This document shows positions 45,611 through 57,400 of a DNA stretch of 64,000 bases, one piece after another. Under the pieces are notes generated by a model. That model made no database searches. It saw nothing but the letters and a program-made list of their open reading frames with translations, and was not told the origin of the DNA. Each line of letters begins with the position of its first letter. The stretch's first letter is position 1. This stretch comes from Nannobrachium achirus (Eukaryota > Chordata > Actinopteri > Myctophiformes > Myctophidae). Location: NCBI GenBank assembly GCA_963921795.1, contig OY997661.1, forward strand, positions 41,141,966 through 41,205,965. The letters run 5' to 3'. Position numbers and translations under genes: made by a program.

Positions 45611-46094
45611 CAGTGGCGTCAGTTCAGAAAAAGCTAAGGTATGGCAACATGACTGGTGTCTACCTTAGCAACAGGCATGATACATTTATTTTATGAAGTA
45701 CATTCTATTTTTTTCCCCTGTTTCTATGGTTTCTTGGGCTGGATATGGCAGCCTGGAACGGTTGTTCAAGTGCAGCTAAACTTGGCATGTTAGTAAACGT
45801 GCCACGATTAACAATAATGCATTGCACCTGTGCAGCTGACCTGCAGAACCTGGGAATATACCATTTTGTCAAGATGGGGAGAATAGAAGTGTGGAGAATA
45901 TAATTCTAATACCTTGTTAAAGTGACCATTTTGTAAGATTTTGCACTTTATTTTCTGCAATTTAACAACATAATAACCAGCACAGATAGACAAAGAGACA
46001 TTCATGGATTTATATTTAAAAGTAACTTTCATTTTCCCCCTGGACCCAGGGTATGGCAGCTGCATACCCCTGCCATACCCAATTGACACCCCTG
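45611..46094. mobile_element. hAT-like MITE, CAGTGGCGTCAG family, without hairpin
   Basis: Ends are CAGTGGCGTCAGTTCAG and CAATTGACACCCCTG. Target duplications are TTCGTTAT and TTCATTAT (7 of 8). The right half is about 95% identical to 12590-12970, but no hairpin module is present. Confidence 0.85.
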
Positions 46095-46161
46095 TTCATT
46101 ATACTCGGGGGGAACCCGTCCCACTCCATTTTGTACCGCAACACACCCACCTTAATTTATA

Positions 46162-46163
<2 letters not shown>

Positions 46164-46198
<35 letters not shown>
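46164..46198 (+). repeat. Short (CA)n microsatellite
   Basis: About 17 CA units. Confidence 0.9.
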
Positions 46199-46199
<1 letters not shown>

Positions 46200-46352
46200 A
46201 AACGCACACACATGCAGAAACTCTCACCTCTCATGACCGACATGATCACCTAAAGCCTGATGTATACTTCGCCGTAGGACTGTGTCAGGCACTAATAGCC
46301 TATCTACGAGCCCATTGCACAACGCGTCACATTGCATTGTAAGTTTATAGAT

Positions 46353-46915
46353 TTAAAGGGGCCCCACCATGAATTTCACATTTTTCTTTTTTTTGTTCTT
46401 GTTTTTTTTGTCTTCCCAGTGTCTCTTCCAGCCCCCCAAAAAACCCCATTCATTAACTCTAAGCCTTGCCTTTCATTTCAGTGATTTTGTGAGTGAGTGT
46501 GTCCGAACGGTTCTCTCCTGAAATGAGGACTGGTGTGAGGTCACACCAGGGCCCATTTCCTATTGGGCGGTACTTTTTGGGAGGCTATATTCTATTGAGA
46601 CTATATACAGTATATGATGTAAAGTGGTACGAAAATTGGAACGATACAGAGTTGATTACGATTGACTCTACATGGTTCTCATCGTGGTTCTCTGATATTC
46701 TCCGTATCGTTCCAATTTTAGCCCAAATACAGTGCCCCGTTGCCAACAAAGGGCATTTTGGTATTGCATCTGAAACGGCTTGGAATTAGAGACAGACAGA
46801 ACATGACATTTCAATATCCTACTGGTTGTTTAGGCTAAAAACTGCATAAAACCGTATTATGGACCAATATTTATATAAAATATATATTTTGAAAAGCATA
46901 GTGGGGCCCCTTTAA
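46353..46915. mobile_element. piggyBac-like (TTAA) MITE, AGGGGCCCCAC ends
   Basis: TTAA at 46353-46356 and 46912-46915 with inverted AGGGGCCCCACCATG and CATAGTGGGGCCCCT. A decayed hairpin module (about 46290-46350) abuts it outside the left end. Confidence 0.85.
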
Positions 46916-47155
46916 TAAAGTAAAATAAGCATGTGACCCACATATCCGGAGCTGTACCCTCGTCATGACGGTATGCATGGACATTCTTCAGTCATGGCTG
47001 CATACGTTTTGCAGACTCGCAAATCCCTGCGGCTTCTCCGGTAGCCTGAGGCTCTCTCACATGGTCGTAGCCCTGCTTGGACCAGCCCGTCTGCCAGGGA
47101 GGACACAGAAGAGAGAACTGAGATTTTTTTCCCCAGTTTTCCTGTCTCTCTGCTG

Positions 47156-47652
47156 CAGTGTTTATTTCGTCGACTAAAACTGACGAAAAATGTTGGTCGT
47201 CTGCGTTTTTTTCCCCACAAAACTAAGCTGTGATGACTAAAACTAAGTCTAAATATACTGACAAATTTGTCAACAAAATAAAAACTAGACTAAAACGTTA
47301 GGGAGGAACTAGTGGAGAAGAGAGTCATTTTATGTTTCGTTGCTCACGTGTTGCGTGTTGCGTGTTGAAAATAGCCGATCTACAAGCTCACTGCGACGCG
47401 TTGTGAGCTTGTAGATCGGCTATTTTCAGCACAAAACCAAGTGTAAAATCAGTCATTACGATGCCATCAAGGCCTGCCAAAATTCATTTCAGTTGACTAA
47501 ATCAACTGTGGATTTAGTCGCCTAAAATCTTATATTTAGTCGCCTAAAATGTAACTTTTCAGGTGATTAAATTATGACTAAAACTAAAAGACATTTTATT
47601 CAAAAGACTATGACTAAAACTAAATCAAAATTTGCTGTCAAAAACAACACTG
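47156..47652. mobile_element. hAT-like MITE, CAGTGTTTATTTCGTCG family, with hairpin
   Basis: Ends are CAGTGTTTATTTCGTCGAC and CAAAAACAACACTG. The perfect target duplication CTCTGCTG lies at 47148-47155 and 47653-47660. A complete hairpin module lies at 47366-47428 (TTGAAAATAGCCGATC with GATCGGCTATTTTCA) near the middle. Second copy: 30431-30860. Confidence 0.88.
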
Positions 47653-47871
47653 CTCTGCTGTTGTGAATAGTCAGCTATAGAGTGCTGACTTACATGACTG
47701 TCAACACACTGATTTCCAGTCAAGAATGCAAGGTCTGGACAGAATGCAATTTTTTTTTTAACATGGAAATAATTCAGAGCCCTGGTTGACGCTTAACCAC
47801 TAACCCTCTTGACTTAGTAAACTGGACCTTATAGTTGGCTCCGTACCCTTTTTTCTACACCAAATATCTTC

Positions 47872-47932
47872 TCCAAAAATAGCTGATCCACAAGCTCACA
47901 ATGCGTCGCATTGTGAGCCACTATCTTTGGCC
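47872..47932. repeat. Hairpin module, right arm shortened
   Basis: CCAAAAATAGCTGATCCACA is followed by CACAATGCGTCGCATTGTG. The right arm then jumps to CCACTATCTTTGG. Confidence 0.7.
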
Positions 47933-47970
47933 GATGTTCCCCCCACCAGAATTTGCTGGGGTTCAAGTGG

Positions 47971-48542
47971 TTAAACCCATTTAGGCCTAGAATTATTGAA
48001 TGCTTTAACCGTTGAAAAATAGCAGATATACAAGCTCACAGCTGCGAGCTTGTAGATCTGCTATTTTTGAAAAAGTTGTGAAAATGTGTGCAAATCTTTG
48101 AACATATGTATTTTTAAAGCGAACGTTTGTAACTCAATTTTTGCTTCTGGGTGGTCCCTGGAACTAGATATTTTGAGATGCGGGTCCGTGGCCAAATAAA
48201 TATCCTTCACATGAAAAGGTTTGAGAACCACTGACATAGTAGTCTCTCAAGAACAGACTAACTGAGCTCCATTTAAGTGAAAAGGACCTTTTCTTTGACG
48301 ATGGCTGGCCAGATTGCTGACATAGAAACATGGGGTTTTTCCAAAAACCTTAGAAGGATTCAAAAGACACTTATAGAATCGGTCAAAATTATAATTTTCA
48401 AGATTTTTCAAAAATAGCAGATCTACAAGCTTGCAGCGCGGCACTCGGTGCCGCGCTGTGGGCTTGTATATCTGCTATTTTTCAATAGTTGAAGCATAAA
48501 ATAATGATACACAATAAGGTGTACCCGTTCTGAAGTGGTTAA
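47971..48542. mobile_element. TTAA-ended double-hairpin MITE, mixed ends
   Basis: Left end TTAAACCCATTTAGGCCTAG; right end GTACCCGTTCTGAAGTGGTTAA, a different terminal sequence. Hairpins lie at 48012-48070 (loop deleted) and 48407-48484. The mirror-image combination of ends is seen at 53162-53696. Confidence 0.78.
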
Positions 48543-48747
48543 ACTCTGACAGTGTCTCTCTCCTCCCCGCCCGGCATTCGACCACAATCTAACAAGTTAA
48601 TTTTGGAAGTGCACGCAAAGATTGCCGCGTTGCGGTGGAACAACGCCTGCAATAGAACTCGTGCTATCTGCCCTGCTCGTTCTATCTGCGACTGTGTCAT
48701 AAGGCATCCATGTGTCAGCCATGCACTTTCTTTTTTACTTTAGAGCA

Positions 48748-49775
48748 GGGCTCTTCAACGTGTTCAGGCCAAGGACCCCTTAGTCGAGAGAGAGATGAAG
48801 CAGGGACCCCCACAACCCATAGATACCATAGTTTCGTCGTTTGACAGCACAATCATCAGGGTATTTTGGGTTCGTGTCAATTTGTGTTTCCAGATGTTTA
48901 ACCACTTTGAACCGTCAATACTTAGCCCCAGGGGGGTCCAGGGGAAAAATCCGCCTAAAATGTATGCCCAAATTGGAACAGTTGTGGACACAAAACTACA
49001 ATGATTGTGGCTAATCTTGTCCCACCAAATGTCAGCTAACCCCTGAAAATTCACAAATGCAGTGTAAAACATCACATTTCTCTTACCAAATTGTCCTGCT
49101 GTGATTATTTAGCTAGGAAAAGAGGATTGAAAAAGACCTCCGCCTATGGAAAATTTGCCTTCTGAATAGTGAATGAGCCTCAAGACCTCATTGAAAACAT
49201 AAATATTGAATAGAGAAATTGTTCACCAAGGTGTCATCAATTGATAGGCAAAATTGTATGAATATATTCCAAACTATGTAAACTCTACAGATGTTTTAGT
49301 GAGAGTAGTGCTGTAATATTAGTAATGTTAAAGTATAGGGTGAAAAATGATAAAAACGAGTAACAATAAGTAGTAATAATACTGTAATATGAGTAATGTA
49401 TGGATGAAAAGTACAATGGCAACTGATTACTATACTGTAGGACCACTGTAACAATAATCAACAATGAAATTGTACTTTTATTTGGTCTCTATTGATTTAT
49501 TGACATTTATTGACAGCTGTTCAGAGGTCAACACCTTTTGCCCCCGCCGGCGGGGGCAATGGGGTTCAAGAGGTTAATAAACGTCTCACTCTGTACTTAG
49601 TCTGGTCTTTTTCTCCACAAAACCTCTTTGCCAAAAATAGCCGATCTACAAACTCGTAGATCTTGTAGATCTGCTATTTTTGTTCTCAGAATATGGACGC
49701 TAGGGTTCAAGTGGTTATTATAAAAAAGAAGAAGAAAGTTGTTATCACTCAAAGATTTGGAGGACCCCTGTAGTA
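48748..49775. mobile_element. hAT-like element, CTTCAACGTGTTCAGG family, with extra interior
   Basis: The left end GGGCTCTTCAACGTGTTCAG matches 8134-8290. The right part has hairpin 49632-49682 and TAGGGTTCAAGTGG, GAGGACCCCTG. About 600 bp between (48930-49560) is unrelated AT-rich sequence ending in CCCCCGCCGGCGGGGGCAA, itself a short palindrome. Confidence 0.6.
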
Positions 49776-49989
49776 ACTCCCTACCGTAACTGGAAATTCA
49801 GCATTCACCATGTTCAGCTACATTCGTTGGAGTATTGGGAGATTTAATGTATTCAGTCTCTCCTAAAAGGTCACGCTAATTCTTTCCGGCGATATTTGAA
49901 AATAAGCTCAAATTCTACCACACTATGTATGTGCAAAATGTTCCAAAAAGTTCTGTCTCTCTCACTTAGTCCTTCATGTTGTCTCATTC

Positions 49990-50053
49990 TCTCTCTCTCT
50001 CTCTGTTGCTCTCGATCTCTCACACTCGCTCATTCACTTTTAACTCCTGCTCA

Positions 50054-50100
<47 letters not shown>
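49990..50100 (+). repeat. (CT)n microsatellite
   Basis: Two CT tracts, the longer at about 50056-50095, with CTCACACTCGCTC between them. Confidence 0.92.
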
Positions 50101-50170
50101 ATGCAGGCAGGCACGTGCACACATAGACATGAAAGGGGGCTTGAGCCCCTGCCCTTTTATCCGTCTGTAA

Positions 50171-50540
50171 AAAAGTGCCCTCTCCAGACCATGAATGCAG
50201 TTTTCACTATGGTGAAAGAAATGCAAATGCCCCTCTTTCCATGCCATACCTGAAGGCAGCATTCAAGAGAATTGCCTTCATTCCCAAACTCCTGAACATG
50301 AATGCAGCATCTTATGTTGAAAGAATTGCCCTCACGGCGGAGAAATCCATGCCGTTACGCCACATCTCCAGCATTGCCTTTTTTATGCTTAGTTTAGTGT
50401 GGTATCAAGTACTGAAAATAGCCGACCTCCAAGCTCACGACGCGTTGTGAGCTCGGAGGTCTGCTATTTTCAATATTTTCACCAATAGGCCCTTTTCGAA
50501 ATGTCAGCCCCTGCCTCTCTAACATTCTCTGCGCGTCCCT
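50171..50540. mobile_element. Repeat with hairpin, copy 2
   Basis: Second copy of 40747-41110. The hairpin 50413-50472 (TGAAAATAGCCGACCTCC with GGAGGTCTGCTATTTTCA) has the same two paired changes and a shortened loop (CACGACGCGTTGTG). Confidence 0.78.
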
Positions 50541-51027
50541 GCATGCAGGTTGTTCTTTCTCATGTTAAATTCTCTACTCCGTCTCTCTCTCTCTCCCTCT
50601 CTTTCCCCTGAGAGGTTCCCTTCCTGTCTGGATCCATAAAACAGACCGTTCTTTACCTTTTTATTCTCCATTACCGACATGCAGCCCCAGCTTGCTCTCT
50701 GTGGCAAGACCACAGAGAGAGCCCCAGAGCTAATGCTCAGTGCTGGGGAAGTTAAAGTTACATATAACTGAGTTACGTAACTAAGTTACATTTTGCTGTA
50801 ACTTGCCGGTAACAGGAGTTACATTCATCATTCTGTAACTCGTCAAGTAACTGAGATACTTTTTGGGTCATTTTTGGCTCAAGTTACAAGAAGTTACGAG
50901 CGAAGTTATAATTTTACATTTAAGTTTTAAAGAAGATTAAGATTGACGATCAAATGTCATGTAACAGTTTAATTAATATGTATAGCAAAGGTGTAGCTAT
51001 CACTATACTGTATATGGTCATTTCAGT

Positions 51028-51098
51028 CCAGAATCTGTCCTGTATGTCCAGAATCTGTCCCATACGTCCAGAATCTGTCCCGTACGTCCAGAATATAT
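51028..51098 (+). repeat. Four tandem 20-bp units
   Basis: Units of GTCCAGAATCTGTCCCGTAC with minor changes, the last one truncated. Confidence 0.88.
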
Positions 51099-51774
51099 GT
51101 GTGGTGTCCGTCCCGGTCTGATGATTGGATACTTTGAGGATTGGTCAAGCTTCACATCACAATTCGGCCCTCCAGATAAAAACATTCATTCAGAATAAAG
51201 AATGTATCCATGTGTTCCAGAGTTCATAACTCTGGAACACAGTGTGGATTAATTAGGGGTCATTAATCCACACTTAAAATGGATGAGGTTTAAAATAAGC
51301 TTAATTCTGGGGGCTAGTTGTGTTACTGTAACTAGTAATAAAGAAATCGCTGGCTTATTGTATCTAAAAATACATATTTAGCCACTTGTACGCATGCCCC
51401 CACCCACTGAAATCAAAATCGCTAAACGTGCTAAAAGAAACGACAAAGAACAAAGTAAATTAATGTTAACACTCAAGCTTTCTTTTCTCTTATTACAAAG
51501 AATTAAAATGCAAACCCTTGTTGTAAAAAAAAAAAAAAGAATTGTCCTTTAAAAAAATCATCCTGCTGGTTTGTGAGTGTACAGATATGCTATATGAACT
51601 TTTACTGTATATAAAGAAAATCTAACGTATGAACATTTATCAACATGGAAACGAGTATGATGATTAAGCAAAAATAGCTGCGATGATATCAAATAATTGC
51701 GATTAACTCAAATAATTACGATAAGGTGTTTGTGACAGTTCTACTAGGTACCAGCCAGAGGGGGCTCTACTCCA

Positions 51775-52292
51775 GGGGTTTTCTTTTTTTTTCCAATTTT
51801 TATCCCACGATTTTGCAACCCATTTTCACCCAGTGCCAATTGCCTATGTAATCCTGGGCTCTGCTCTCCCTCTGCCGCGCCTGGGGAGACAACGGACTGA
51901 CCTCATGCTTCCTTATATGCATGAGTAGTCCAAGTTGTTTCTTTTCACCTGACAGGGTGGATTTTCCCCGGGATGGACGTAGCGCGTGGAAGGAACACGT
52001 TATTCCAACCAGTTCCTTTCCCCTCCATCAGGCGCCCCGGCTGGCCAGGGGGAGGCATTATTGAGACCAGGATTACTGCATGTTTTTGTGAGGGTATCAA
52101 CCCTAGGAGACACGGGGAGAACATGCAAACTCCACACAGAAAGGCCCTATCGCCGACCTCACCTAGGGTGTGGGCGCTGATGACACGGAGGGAGAAACAC
52201 GCCCCAGCACCCACAGCGTCCCCCGGCGGGAATCGAACCCAGGACCTTCTAGCTGTGAGGCGAAGCGCTAACCACTGCGCCACCTTGCCCCA
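51775..52292 (-). mobile_element. tRNA-derived SINE, minus strand
   Basis: Read on the minus strand, it starts GGCAAGGTGGCGCAGTGGTT (A box region) and has B box GGTTCGATTCC, then CCTTTCTGTGTGGAGTTTGC and GTTCTCCCCGTGTC. This is a head and body I recognise as very common in fish. The downstream body runs to about 51775. Confidence 0.82.
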
Positions 52293-52556
52293 GGGGTTTT
52301 CAAAGTGGGTGACGGTGACAGGGCACCCTGGGGTGCCGCGACGGCAGTCCAGGGGTGCCGCGAGATCATTTGATAATATTTGGAATTTATTTGGACAAAA
52401 TATTTATTATCATTTTAAACTTGAAGAACAAAGTTATTTTCAGTCAGTTCTAACCAAAATGGCTATTATCTCAACGTTTTCCTCGCAACATAATCACTAA
52501 AGTATCATCACTGTCAGGCAGAAACATCTGTCGCACAAAACTTTGTGAACATGTTT

Positions 52557-52620
52557 CAAAAATAGCAGATCTACAAGCTCACAGCGAGGCACTTGGTGCC
52601 GTGCTGTAAGCTTGTATATG
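52557..52620. repeat. Hairpin module, right arm cut
   Basis: CAAAAATAGCAGATCTACAA, then AGCGAGGCACTTGGTGCCG, then GTAAGCTTGTATATG. It ends before TCTGCTATTTT. Confidence 0.75.
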
Positions 52621-53161
52621 TCCATATATGGTCATTTCAGTCCAGAATGAACAGGTTTTATCAAAAACAAAATGTGTGTCCACAAGGCATCAGTCTTTTT
52701 CTATTTTTACAAGAGATGTGATCAAAACTATAAAACTCAGTTGAGAGGCATATTTTCTGCTGACTTTTTTTTGTAGGATATTATATTTTGTTTCATGTAC
52801 ACCAAATGTACACTCTCAATTTAACGCTGAAAAAAAAAAAGTAACTCAAGTTACTCAAGTTACTTTTTCTATGTAACATTTCTCCAGGGGTATAACTAAC
52901 TTGATCAAGTTACTGCCATTGTAACTGTACAAGTTACGCTTTCAAAGTAACTTCCCCACCAACACTGCCTGCTTGCTCTCGGCAAAAGACCACAGAGAAG
53001 CCTCGGAGCTAATGCTAATGCTAATAGTGGTTTGCTGCAGCCTTCCAGTTGGACTTGTCCTACGCCTTAATCCCAAAATAACTCCTCTGCCGTTTGAGCA
53101 CCGGCGCCATGGCGAGAGAAGCTCCAAGAAATCAATCCGTTTCCACGTTATGTACTCGTGA

Positions 53162-53696
53162 TTAAAACCCATTCAGAACGGGTACACATTGTTGTGTATC
53201 ATTATTTTATGCTTTAACTATTGAAAAATAGCAGATATACAAGCTCACAGCGCGGCACCGAGTGCCGCGCTGTGAGCTTGTAGATCTGCTATTTTTGAAA
53301 AATCCTGAAAATTAGAATTTTGACCCGATTCTATAAGTGTCTTTTGAATCCTTCGGAGGTTTTTTGAAAAAACCTATGTTTCTATATGTCAGCAATCCGG
53401 CCAGCCATCGTCAAAGAAAAGGTCCTTTTCACTTAACTGGAGCTCAGTTAGTCTGTTCTCGAGAGACTACTATGTCAGTGGTTCTTAAACCTTTTCATGT
53501 GAAGGACCCCCAAAATGATATGTATTTGGCCTCGGACCCCCATCTCAAAATATTTAGTTCCAGGGACCAGTCGGACCACCCAGAAGCAAAATTTGAGTTG
53601 CAAACGTTTGCTTTGAAAATACATATATTCAAAGATTTGCACACATTTTCATGACTTTTTCAAAAATGGCAGATCTACAAGCCCTAAATGGGTTAA
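53162..53696. mobile_element. TTAA-ended double-hairpin MITE, right hairpin deleted
   Basis: Left TTAAAACCCATTCAGAACGG; right CCCTAAATGGGTTAA. The left hairpin 53221-53299 is complete. At the right the sequence jumps from GCAGATCTACAAG straight to CCCTAAATGGG, an internal deletion that removed the right hairpin apex. Confidence 0.8.
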
Positions 53697-53754
53697 ACGT
53701 CGCTGGATCTTCCAGTTGGCAGAGGAGACCCCTGCAGTAAACAGATATGTCCTC

Positions 53755-54050
53755 AGTCAGCGCTGCGAGGCGTTGTGAGCTTGTAGATCTGCTATTTTCG
53801 GCAAAGAGGTTTGCTGTAGAGTGGAAAAAGAGCAGACTAATTACAGAGTGAAAGGTCAAGTTTATTAAGTATTGACGGTTCAAGTGGTTAAATATCTGAA
53901 AACACAAATTGACGTGAATCCAAAATACACTGACGATTGTGCTGTCAAAAGATGAAACTATATGGAACCTACGAAAAGGTTGTGGGGGTCCCTGCTTCAT
54001 CTTTTTCTCGACTAAGGGGTCCTTGGCCTGAAAACGTTGAAGACCCCTGA
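53755..54050. mobile_element. hAT-like fragment, inverted CAAGGACCCC family
   Basis: The right half of a hairpin (GCGAGGCGTTGTGAGC through GATCTGCTATTTTCGG, 53760-53802) is followed by the inverted family body, ending CCTTGGCCTGAAAACGTTGA and AGACCCCTG. Confidence 0.72.
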
Positions 54051-54318
54051 CTCAGACCCTATATGGTTGCTGTCCGACAGAAACCTTGTCTGTCGTAAAT
54101 GAACAATGCCCTACTTCATCATACTATAATGTCAAACAATTGACAATGAAACTATTAACAACCACATTGGTGAACTGGAACACAGGTTCTTTTTTCCATT
54201 TCCTGAAAAGTAATGGTTTTGGATAAAAGTAATGATTTCCATCTGACAGGAACGATATACTCCTTTGACCGCTGCATGGTTCCCCCGGGGATATGCACTC
54301 GGTGCCCTCCTTGTTAGC

Positions 54319-54375
54319 AGATAGCAGATCTACAAGCTGATTGATCTTGTACAGATTGTAGATCTGCTATTTTCG
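54319..54375. repeat. Hairpin module, small copy
   Basis: AGATAGCAGATCTACAAGCT, then a short loop, then GATTGTAGATCTGCTATTTT. Confidence 0.75.
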
Positions 54376-54414
54376 CCAGATGTTTTCCCACTTTTGCCAA
54401 GTGTTCGCCTACAG

Positions 54415-54981
54415 CAGGGATACTCAAACTTCTGAACCAGTGGGCCACTATTTTTGATAAAAATGATTATTTTATGTCTTGGAATTCCTTTTAGGCTATA
54501 TTCTGTCAATTACACAATTTGTAATCAAAGTAAGTTGCTACATTTTCTCTCATTTTAATAATGCTGTGCAATTAGCATATTCCACACAAACACTAAAACA
54601 AAGTAATGTATATTTGTCTGCTATTTGTCTGGGTTGATATCTGTCTGCCTGCTATGAAGTGGGATAACACCCAGACTGTTTAGCTACCAAATGGCTAATG
54701 ATGCAGTTGTTAAGTAGAGCTACAGTACATCTCTCTTTGATATTTGATTTGCATTAGGCCTACAATGACGTTTTGGGTATGCTAATTAGTCGGACAGCCA
54801 CTGGTAAAGAAAAAAAGAGCGAATCATTGGGCGCTTTCAAGATGTTTTGGCCATTATCTCGGGAACGCACGGTCAAATCTGCTCAGTTTAAAGCTTGTTG
54901 GATGAGTGACTTCGAGGACATTAAGCTGGTGGGCCAGTCAAAATTGCAGCCGGCCCGCGGGCCGGAGTTTGAGTATCACTG
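54415..54981. mobile_element. hAT-like MITE, CAGGGATACTCAAACT family
   Basis: Ends are CAGGGATACTCAAACT and AGTTTGAGTATCACTG. The perfect target duplication GCCTACAG lies at 54407-54414 and 54982-54989. The GTGGGCC/GGCCCGCGG blocks near the ends are typical of hAT MITEs in fish. No hairpin module. Confidence 0.9.
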
Positions 54982-55105
54982 GCCTACAGTATCATGCTCA
55001 GATTATGGACACTTAGGCCGATTGGTTCATGTGGTTAAACCCCGCGCCTCCCAGTCGCCTCTCCGTCCGTCAAAAGAAGGGCCAACTATTTAGCGAGAAA
55101 CCAAG

Positions 55106-55594
55106 TTAACCCATTTAGGGTATTAGTTAATGCTTTAACTATTGAAAACTAGCAGATATACAAGCTCACGGTGCCACACTGCGAGCTTGTAGATCTGCTA
55201 TTTGTGAAAAATCATGAAAATGTGTGCAAATCTTTGAATATCTCATTTTTAAAGAGAACTTTTGTAACTCAAATGTTTGCTTCTGGGGGGGTCCCTGATA
55301 CAAAATATTTTGAGACGGGAGTCGGCAGCCAAATACATATAATTCTAGGGGTCCTTGACATGAAAGAGTTTGAGAACCACTGACGTAGAAACATGTGTTT
55401 TTCAAAAAAGGACAAATCGGGTCAAAATCGGGTCAAAATTCAAATGTTCGCGTTTTTTCAAAAATAGCAGATCTACAAGCTCGCAGCGCGGCACTCGGTG
55501 CCGCGCTGTGAGCTTGTAGATCTGCTATTTTTAATAAGTTATAAAGCATAAAATAACAATATGCGATAATGCGTACTCGACCTAAGCGGCTTAA
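55106..55594. mobile_element. TTAA-ended double-hairpin MITE
   Basis: TTAACCCATTTAGGGTATTAG at the left and CTCGACCTAAGCGGCTTAA at the right. Hairpins at 55141-55206 (loop reduced) and 55457-55533 (complete, with GTAGATC in both arms). Confidence 0.8.
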
Positions 55595-55857
55595 CCCTCA
55601 AACAGCTGTTTGTTTTGTTAGCGGGGGTTGAAAAGGATATCTGCAAGTCGACCATTAACACAACTATATATTATCCCCCCGCTCCGCTCCACCGTCCAAA
55701 CCGGCCTCTGTCATCAGGCCCCAGTTCAAAACCACAGTTGGACTAACGAAGGGCCGCTGTCGTTATGGCACGAGTAGAGATTCCCTAGCCCGGTCAGGGG
55801 GAAGGATGTGGTTTTTGGGAGTTTAGCGCCCCTCACGTCTTCCAAATCTGAATACAT

Positions 55858-56773
55858 TTAAGCCCATTAGACCGGGTACGCATTATTCAGGGCTCCCACG
55901 GTCATGAAATTCCTGGAAATATTTTGAAATTTGAAAAATATTTTTTTCCAATACTGGAAAAAGGGTCCTGGAAGGTCCTGGAAAAAATTGCTATGCGTTG
56001 TCTTTGGTTATTGATTTTGTTAATACCTCTGAAATGACAAATTAAACATTGGCCAAGTTGTCAAATATTAGAGGCGGCGTTTTGTGAGCATGTAGATCGG
56101 CTATTTTCACAATAAAACCGTGTTATACAAAATTCCTCAAACCTTTGGGCTCGTCAGGGTGGGGGTTCCCCAGTTCACATATGATTATTTTGGAGGTCAT
56201 GGCCTGAAAAGGTGGAGAACCACTGGCATACACTACCTGTCTTTGGGCATTGCGCATAGGAGTTAGCGACTTGTTATTGAGCTGAATTATTGTTATGTAG
56301 TCCTGGAATATTCTGGAAAAGTTTTGTAAATTAATTGGTAAAGATTTGTGGGAACCCTGATTATTGTGTATCATGTATGCTTTAGCTATTTTTTTAGCAA
56401 AAAAAAAAAAAAAGAAAAGATCTTGAAAATGTGCGCAATTCTTTGGCTATTCTGACCCGATTCTATTAAGTGTCTTCTGAATCCTTCTAAGGTTTTAAAA
56501 AAAAATATATATATATGTTTCTATGTCGGCGGTGCTCAAACTTTTTCATGTGAAGGACTCCCAAAATGATATGTATTTGGCCATGGACCCCCATCTCAAA
56601 ATATTGTATCAGGGACCCCCAGAAGCAAATATTTGAGTTACAAATGTAACTTTTCCAAAATAGCAGATCTACAATAGCTCTCAGTGCGGCACTCGGTGCT
56701 GCGCTGTGAGCTTGTATATCTGCTATTTTTCAATAGTTAAAGCATTCAATAATTTTAGGCCTAAATGGCTTAA
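55858..56773. mobile_element. TTAA-ended element with one hairpin lost, host to a nested hAT
   Basis: TTAAGCCCATTAGACCGGG at the left and TAGGCCTAAATGGCTTAA at the right. The left hairpin is gone (TAGCTATTTTTTTAGC and an A run at about 56385-56420). The right hairpin 56655-56733 is complete. A hAT-like element is nested at 55888-56359. Confidence 0.72.
55888..56359. mobile_element. Nested hAT-like element, CAGGGCTCCCACGG family
   Basis: Ends are CAGGGCTCCCAC and GTGGGAACCCTG, flanked by ATTATT on both sides (55882-55887 and 56360-56365; only 6 bp match). It contains the right half of a hairpin (56073-56114) followed by AAAACCGTGTTATACAAAAT. Confidence 0.75.
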
Positions 56774-56887
56774 ATGTGAGAGAACATGGTCTCTGGGAAG
56801 GATCAACTTGCAGCTCCGAAAATCTGGCGTAGAATGTAACTTAATATTCTATATATATATATATTATATGTAAATAAAGTAGGCTAA

Positions 56888-57320
56888 TCGGGAGATAAGT
56901 GACCGTATACACAGACATGCCGTCTACCGCTTTGCGTGATGTTAGGGCAAAATCTGTAGGAGCAGTGTCCAAAAATGTGTTTGAAAAAATCGGCCTGATG
57001 GTGGCGCTAAATGGGACAGATCCTAATGATGATATGACTGTCGACCTACTGTGTACCGCTTTGCGTGATTTTAGGGCAAAATGTGTATGAGCAGTGTCTA
57101 AAAATGTGTTTTGCAAGAATCAGCCTCATGGTTGTGCTAGAAGTGGGGCATGTGAGAAATTGGTTTGGCAGCCAAGGAGTGTGTGTGCAAAGTTTGGCAT
57201 GGATAGGGGCAACGGTGGCGGAGAAATGAGTAGTGCAAAAGTGTGACGTGACGTGACAGACTGGCAGACAGCCGGCGGAGGTTTTGATAGTAACTGCGAC
57301 AACGGTGACCATAAATCGTA
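56888..57320. repeat. GTGACCGTATAC / GGCCTGATGGTGGCGCT repeat
   Basis: CGGGAGATAAGTGACCG at the left and GCGACAACGGTGACC at the right. An internal tandem duplication has two units, each with TACCGCTTTGCGTGAT and TTTAGGGCAAAAT-like blocks (about 56925-57010 and 57053-57120). Related to 16735-17052 and 31735-32426. Confidence 0.62.
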
Positions 57321-57400
57321 GACCACAGACAAAAACAAAAAGGCAACAAGTTGAGCAGCAAAAACGTTGTTAATTTAAGACAGCGTTGGTCAAAGTTAAA

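Larger units (their letters stand above)
50739..52968. mobile_element. Element with CAGTGCTGGGGAAG ends, split by SINE and repeats
   Basis: CAGTGCTGGGGAAGTTAAAG at the left and AGTAACTTCCCCACCAACACTG-type right end (inverted). TTACTTGAG/CAAGTTAC blocks are subterminal. It is flanked by imperfect direct repeats of about 45 bp (50690-50738 and 52972-53015, both with GACCACAGAGA and GGAGCTAATGCT-like blocks). It contains a 20-bp tandem repeat, a SINE and a half hairpin. Confidence 0.65.

Noticed and set aside
47000-47155. GC-rich stretch as an exon candidate
   Set aside because: In the required phase it meets stop codons quickly and shows no similarity to the expected C-terminal region.
52200-52292. 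tRNA gene on the minus strand
   Set aside because: The head belongs to a common fish SINE with body sequence downstream; it is not a standalone tRNA.
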